NCBI GenBank assembly: GCA_023460035.1
Contig: JAEWRN010000042.1
Location: 81,471-145,470 of the forward strand
Source of the DNA: Bacillota bacterium
GTDB lineage: Bacteria > Bacillota > Clostridia > Oscillospirales > Ruminococcaceae
Direction of reading: 5' to 3'
DNA: 64,000 nucleotides
Position numbers and translations under genes: made by a program. The notes beneath the pieces were generated by a model that was given only the letters and a program-made list of their open reading frames with translations, was not told where the DNA came from and did not search any database. Below are positions 62,786 through 64,000 of this stretch, one piece after another. Positions within the stretch are counted from its first letter, which is position 1; every line of letters starts with the position of its first letter.

Positions 62786-63721
62786 ACAATAAGTTTCATA
62801 AGACATTAACCCTAATTGATCTAGCACCCCTTGAAGTTTCGCATAATAGGCCTTGCTGCGAGCGTGCAACGGCGGCATTGCATATGTCCGGGACACCCAG
62901 GCATATTTTGCGGCAGCTGCCTCGTTATAGGGCAGTAGTTCCATAAAGGGTAGCCCCAGTCCTACCACAAATTTTGCCGTTTGTTCGATTTGCGCGGGGC
63001 TGTCGTTGACTGCCGGGATGCAAGGTAGGCGCACGACAATCTGCCCAACTTGCGTCCTGTTTTTGCTGAGCATTTTCAGGTTTTCTAAAATGAGCGTATT
63101 TCCCGCTCCTACAAAATGCTTGTGCTGATCATCGTTCATCAGCTTGATATCGTAATAGATCAAATTCGCCCGCTTTGCAACGGCGAACAACTGCTCGGGC
63201 GTTCCATAGCCACTAGTTTCGATTGCTGTATGGATTTGATTGCATTGGCAAAACTCCAAAATTTCGCAGGCAAAAGCGGCCTGCTGCAAAACTTCTCCAC
63301 CAGAAAGCGTTACCCCGCCGCCGGAATAATGATAAAACAGCTTGTCCTGCGCAAGAATATCTGTAATCTCCTTGCAGGTTTTGCGGCAGGCACTTCGTGC
63401 AAGCGCACCCGAAACACAGGCATCGACACAAGTGAAGCAAGTTTTACAGCTTGTAGTGTCTATTTTGATGCCCCCCGGGTTTTCCTGCAGAGATTGCGTC
63501 AGATTACGCCGGATTGCACCTTGCGGACAAACGGCAATGCACTTTCCGCACTCGATGCATTTTGTACGCCGATAAAGTAGCACGGGCTGAGCCGGCTGCG
63601 TTTCGGGCGAATGGCACCACGCGCAATGAAGCGGGCAGCCCTGAAAAAAAATTGCCGTGCGTATGCCCGGCCCATCATGTGTGGCAAAGCGGTCTATATC
63701 TGAAATCAGACCTTGCAGCAT
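62771..63721 (-). CDS. glycyl radical enzyme activase (radical SAM), end altered by IS
   Basis: The 316-residue enzyme makes the glycyl radical using S-adenosylmethionine. It starts GLISDIDRFATHDGPGIRT, has the radical-SAM cluster CPLHCAWC near residue 30 and two ferredoxin-type clusters (CIECGKCIAVCP, CKTCFTCVDAC). The last codons GTVK and the stop come from the IS6-like end. Without the insertion the gene would end YCAKESRK with its TGA overlapping the GRE start (ATGA). The loss is seven or eight residues at the extreme C-terminus, so activity may remain. Confidence 0.9.
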   Translation of the reverse strand: MLQGLISDIDRFATHDGPGIRTAIFFQGCPLHCAWCHSPETQPAQPVLLYRRTKCIECGKCIAVCPQGAIRRNLTQSLQENPGGIKIDTTSCKTCFTCVDACVSGALARSACRKTCKEITDILAQDKLFYHYSGGGVTLSGGEVLQQAAFACEILEFCQCNQIHTAIETSGYGTPEQLFAVAKRANLIYYDIKLMNDDQHKHFVGAGNTLILENLKMLSKNRTQVGQIVVRLPCIPAVNDSPAQIEQTAKFVVGLGLPFMELLPYNEAAAAKYAWVSRTYAMPPLHARSKAYYAKLQGVLDQLGLMSYETYCGTVK

Positions 63722-63727
63722 TCTTTA

Positions 63728-63875
63728 TCAGCCTCGATTCTCGTACTCAGACGGACAAATTCCTCCCATGTAATCGGTAAAAACCTTGCTGAAATAATTT
63801 GGCTTTTTGTAGCCAACCATCGCAGAAACCTCATAAACTTTATATTTATGGCTTTTTAACAATTTCTTTGGTTGA
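63728..63875 (-). pseudogene. AraC-family regulator, C-terminal fragment
   Basis: The frame YNQPKKLLKSHKYKVYEVSA, then MVGYKKPNYFSKVFTDYMGG and PSEYENRG, is the second helix-turn-helix of an AraC-type regulator. It ends six bases before the activase start. Upstream of about 63875 the sequence changes to what looks like an IS end, so the N-terminal sensor and first helix-turn-helix are missing. AraC genes often control glycyl radical clusters, so regulation of this one may be lost. Confidence 0.75.
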
Positions 63876-64000
63876 TTGTAAAATGAAGTTGGACAGATGA
63901 ACAGAAAAATCCATAGAGATTTTCCTGCATGGTAGAATGGAGTTCACACACACCCATCTGCCAAAGGAGGCAATCACTATGGACTGCCAAGATTATACCA
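63876..64000 (+). mobile_element. left end of an insertion element, partial
   Basis: The sequence from about TGTAAAATGAAGTTGGACAG breaks the AraC gene. A well-placed AAAGGAGG precedes ATG at 63979, which opens MDCQDYT at the window edge. I read it as the start of a transposase gene, perhaps IS30-like, but too little is present to be sure. Confidence 0.45.

Overview
The window reads as a genome segment of a low-to-mid GC Firmicute, most likely a gut Clostridia of the Oscillospiraceae/Ruminococcaceae type. The evidence is strong AGGAGG ribosome sites, sigma-A promoters, Tn1549/CTn-type conjugation proteins (families named after Clostridioides difficile CD1110, CD1112 and CD1115), a class B sortase and an anaerobic glycyl radical enzyme cluster. 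No rRNA, tRNA or CRISPR array was seen.

1-21.4 kb is a defence island, apparently one long minus-strand operon read from a clear promoter near 21.39 kb. Its order is an XRE regulator, a 1028-residue protein of unknown function, then brxP, brxC, pglZ and brxL, the core of a type 4 BREX system. A small zinc-ribbon protein, a cysteine desulfurase, a WYL regulator, a PLD-helicase (DUF3427), an unknown protein, a MutT-type Nudix hydrolase and an OLD-family ATPase cut by the window edge follow. The PAPS-reductase-like BrxP (PP-loop, ferredoxin cysteines, DUF4007) together with a cysteine desulfurase suggests that the system puts sulfur on DNA.

21.5-47.1 kb is the backbone of a Tn1549-like integrative conjugative element, almost all on the minus strand. 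It has ParA/ParB, a large Ig-like surface protein, accessory proteins, an ArdC-type antirestriction protein, a DUF3991/Toprim protein, an oriT-like region, MobC, relaxase, PcfB, VirD4, Maff2, VirB6, PrgI, VirB4, sortase B and a CHAP hydrolase. A three-gene cassette with its own promoter (28.8-30.5 kb) sits between the Maff2 and VirB6 genes. No integrase is visible, so the element ends are not defined here.

47.8-52.3 kb, on the plus strand, is the most unusual region. A STAS/HATPase protein and a STAS-like DUF4325/winged-helix protein precede a bacterial ubiquitin-like conjugation operon: a 44-residue basic protein, a structured leader with an 18-codon ORF, a single-repeat multiubiquitin-type protein ending in glycine, a Prok-E2_E protein, a ThiF/E1 protein and a DUF6527 protein. 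Three copies of one 23-bp palindrome lie at the promoter of the DUF4325 gene and just upstream of the ubiquitin-like operon, so the winged-helix protein probably controls both.

52.4-56.6 kb is mobile-element debris: a zinc-ribbon gene, a relaxase C-terminal fragment, an XRE regulator, a SLOG gene cut by an IS21-like element, IstA cut at a junction with a damaged IS66-like transposase, and a MITE-like inverted repeat. 56.6-63.7 kb is a catabolic cluster on the minus strand: AraC fragment, radical SAM activase, glycyl radical enzyme, aldo/keto reductase and a CoA-acylating-type aldehyde dehydrogenase. An IS6-like element with an 8-bp target duplication has split the activase from its enzyme, and another element appears to cut the AraC gene at the right edge.
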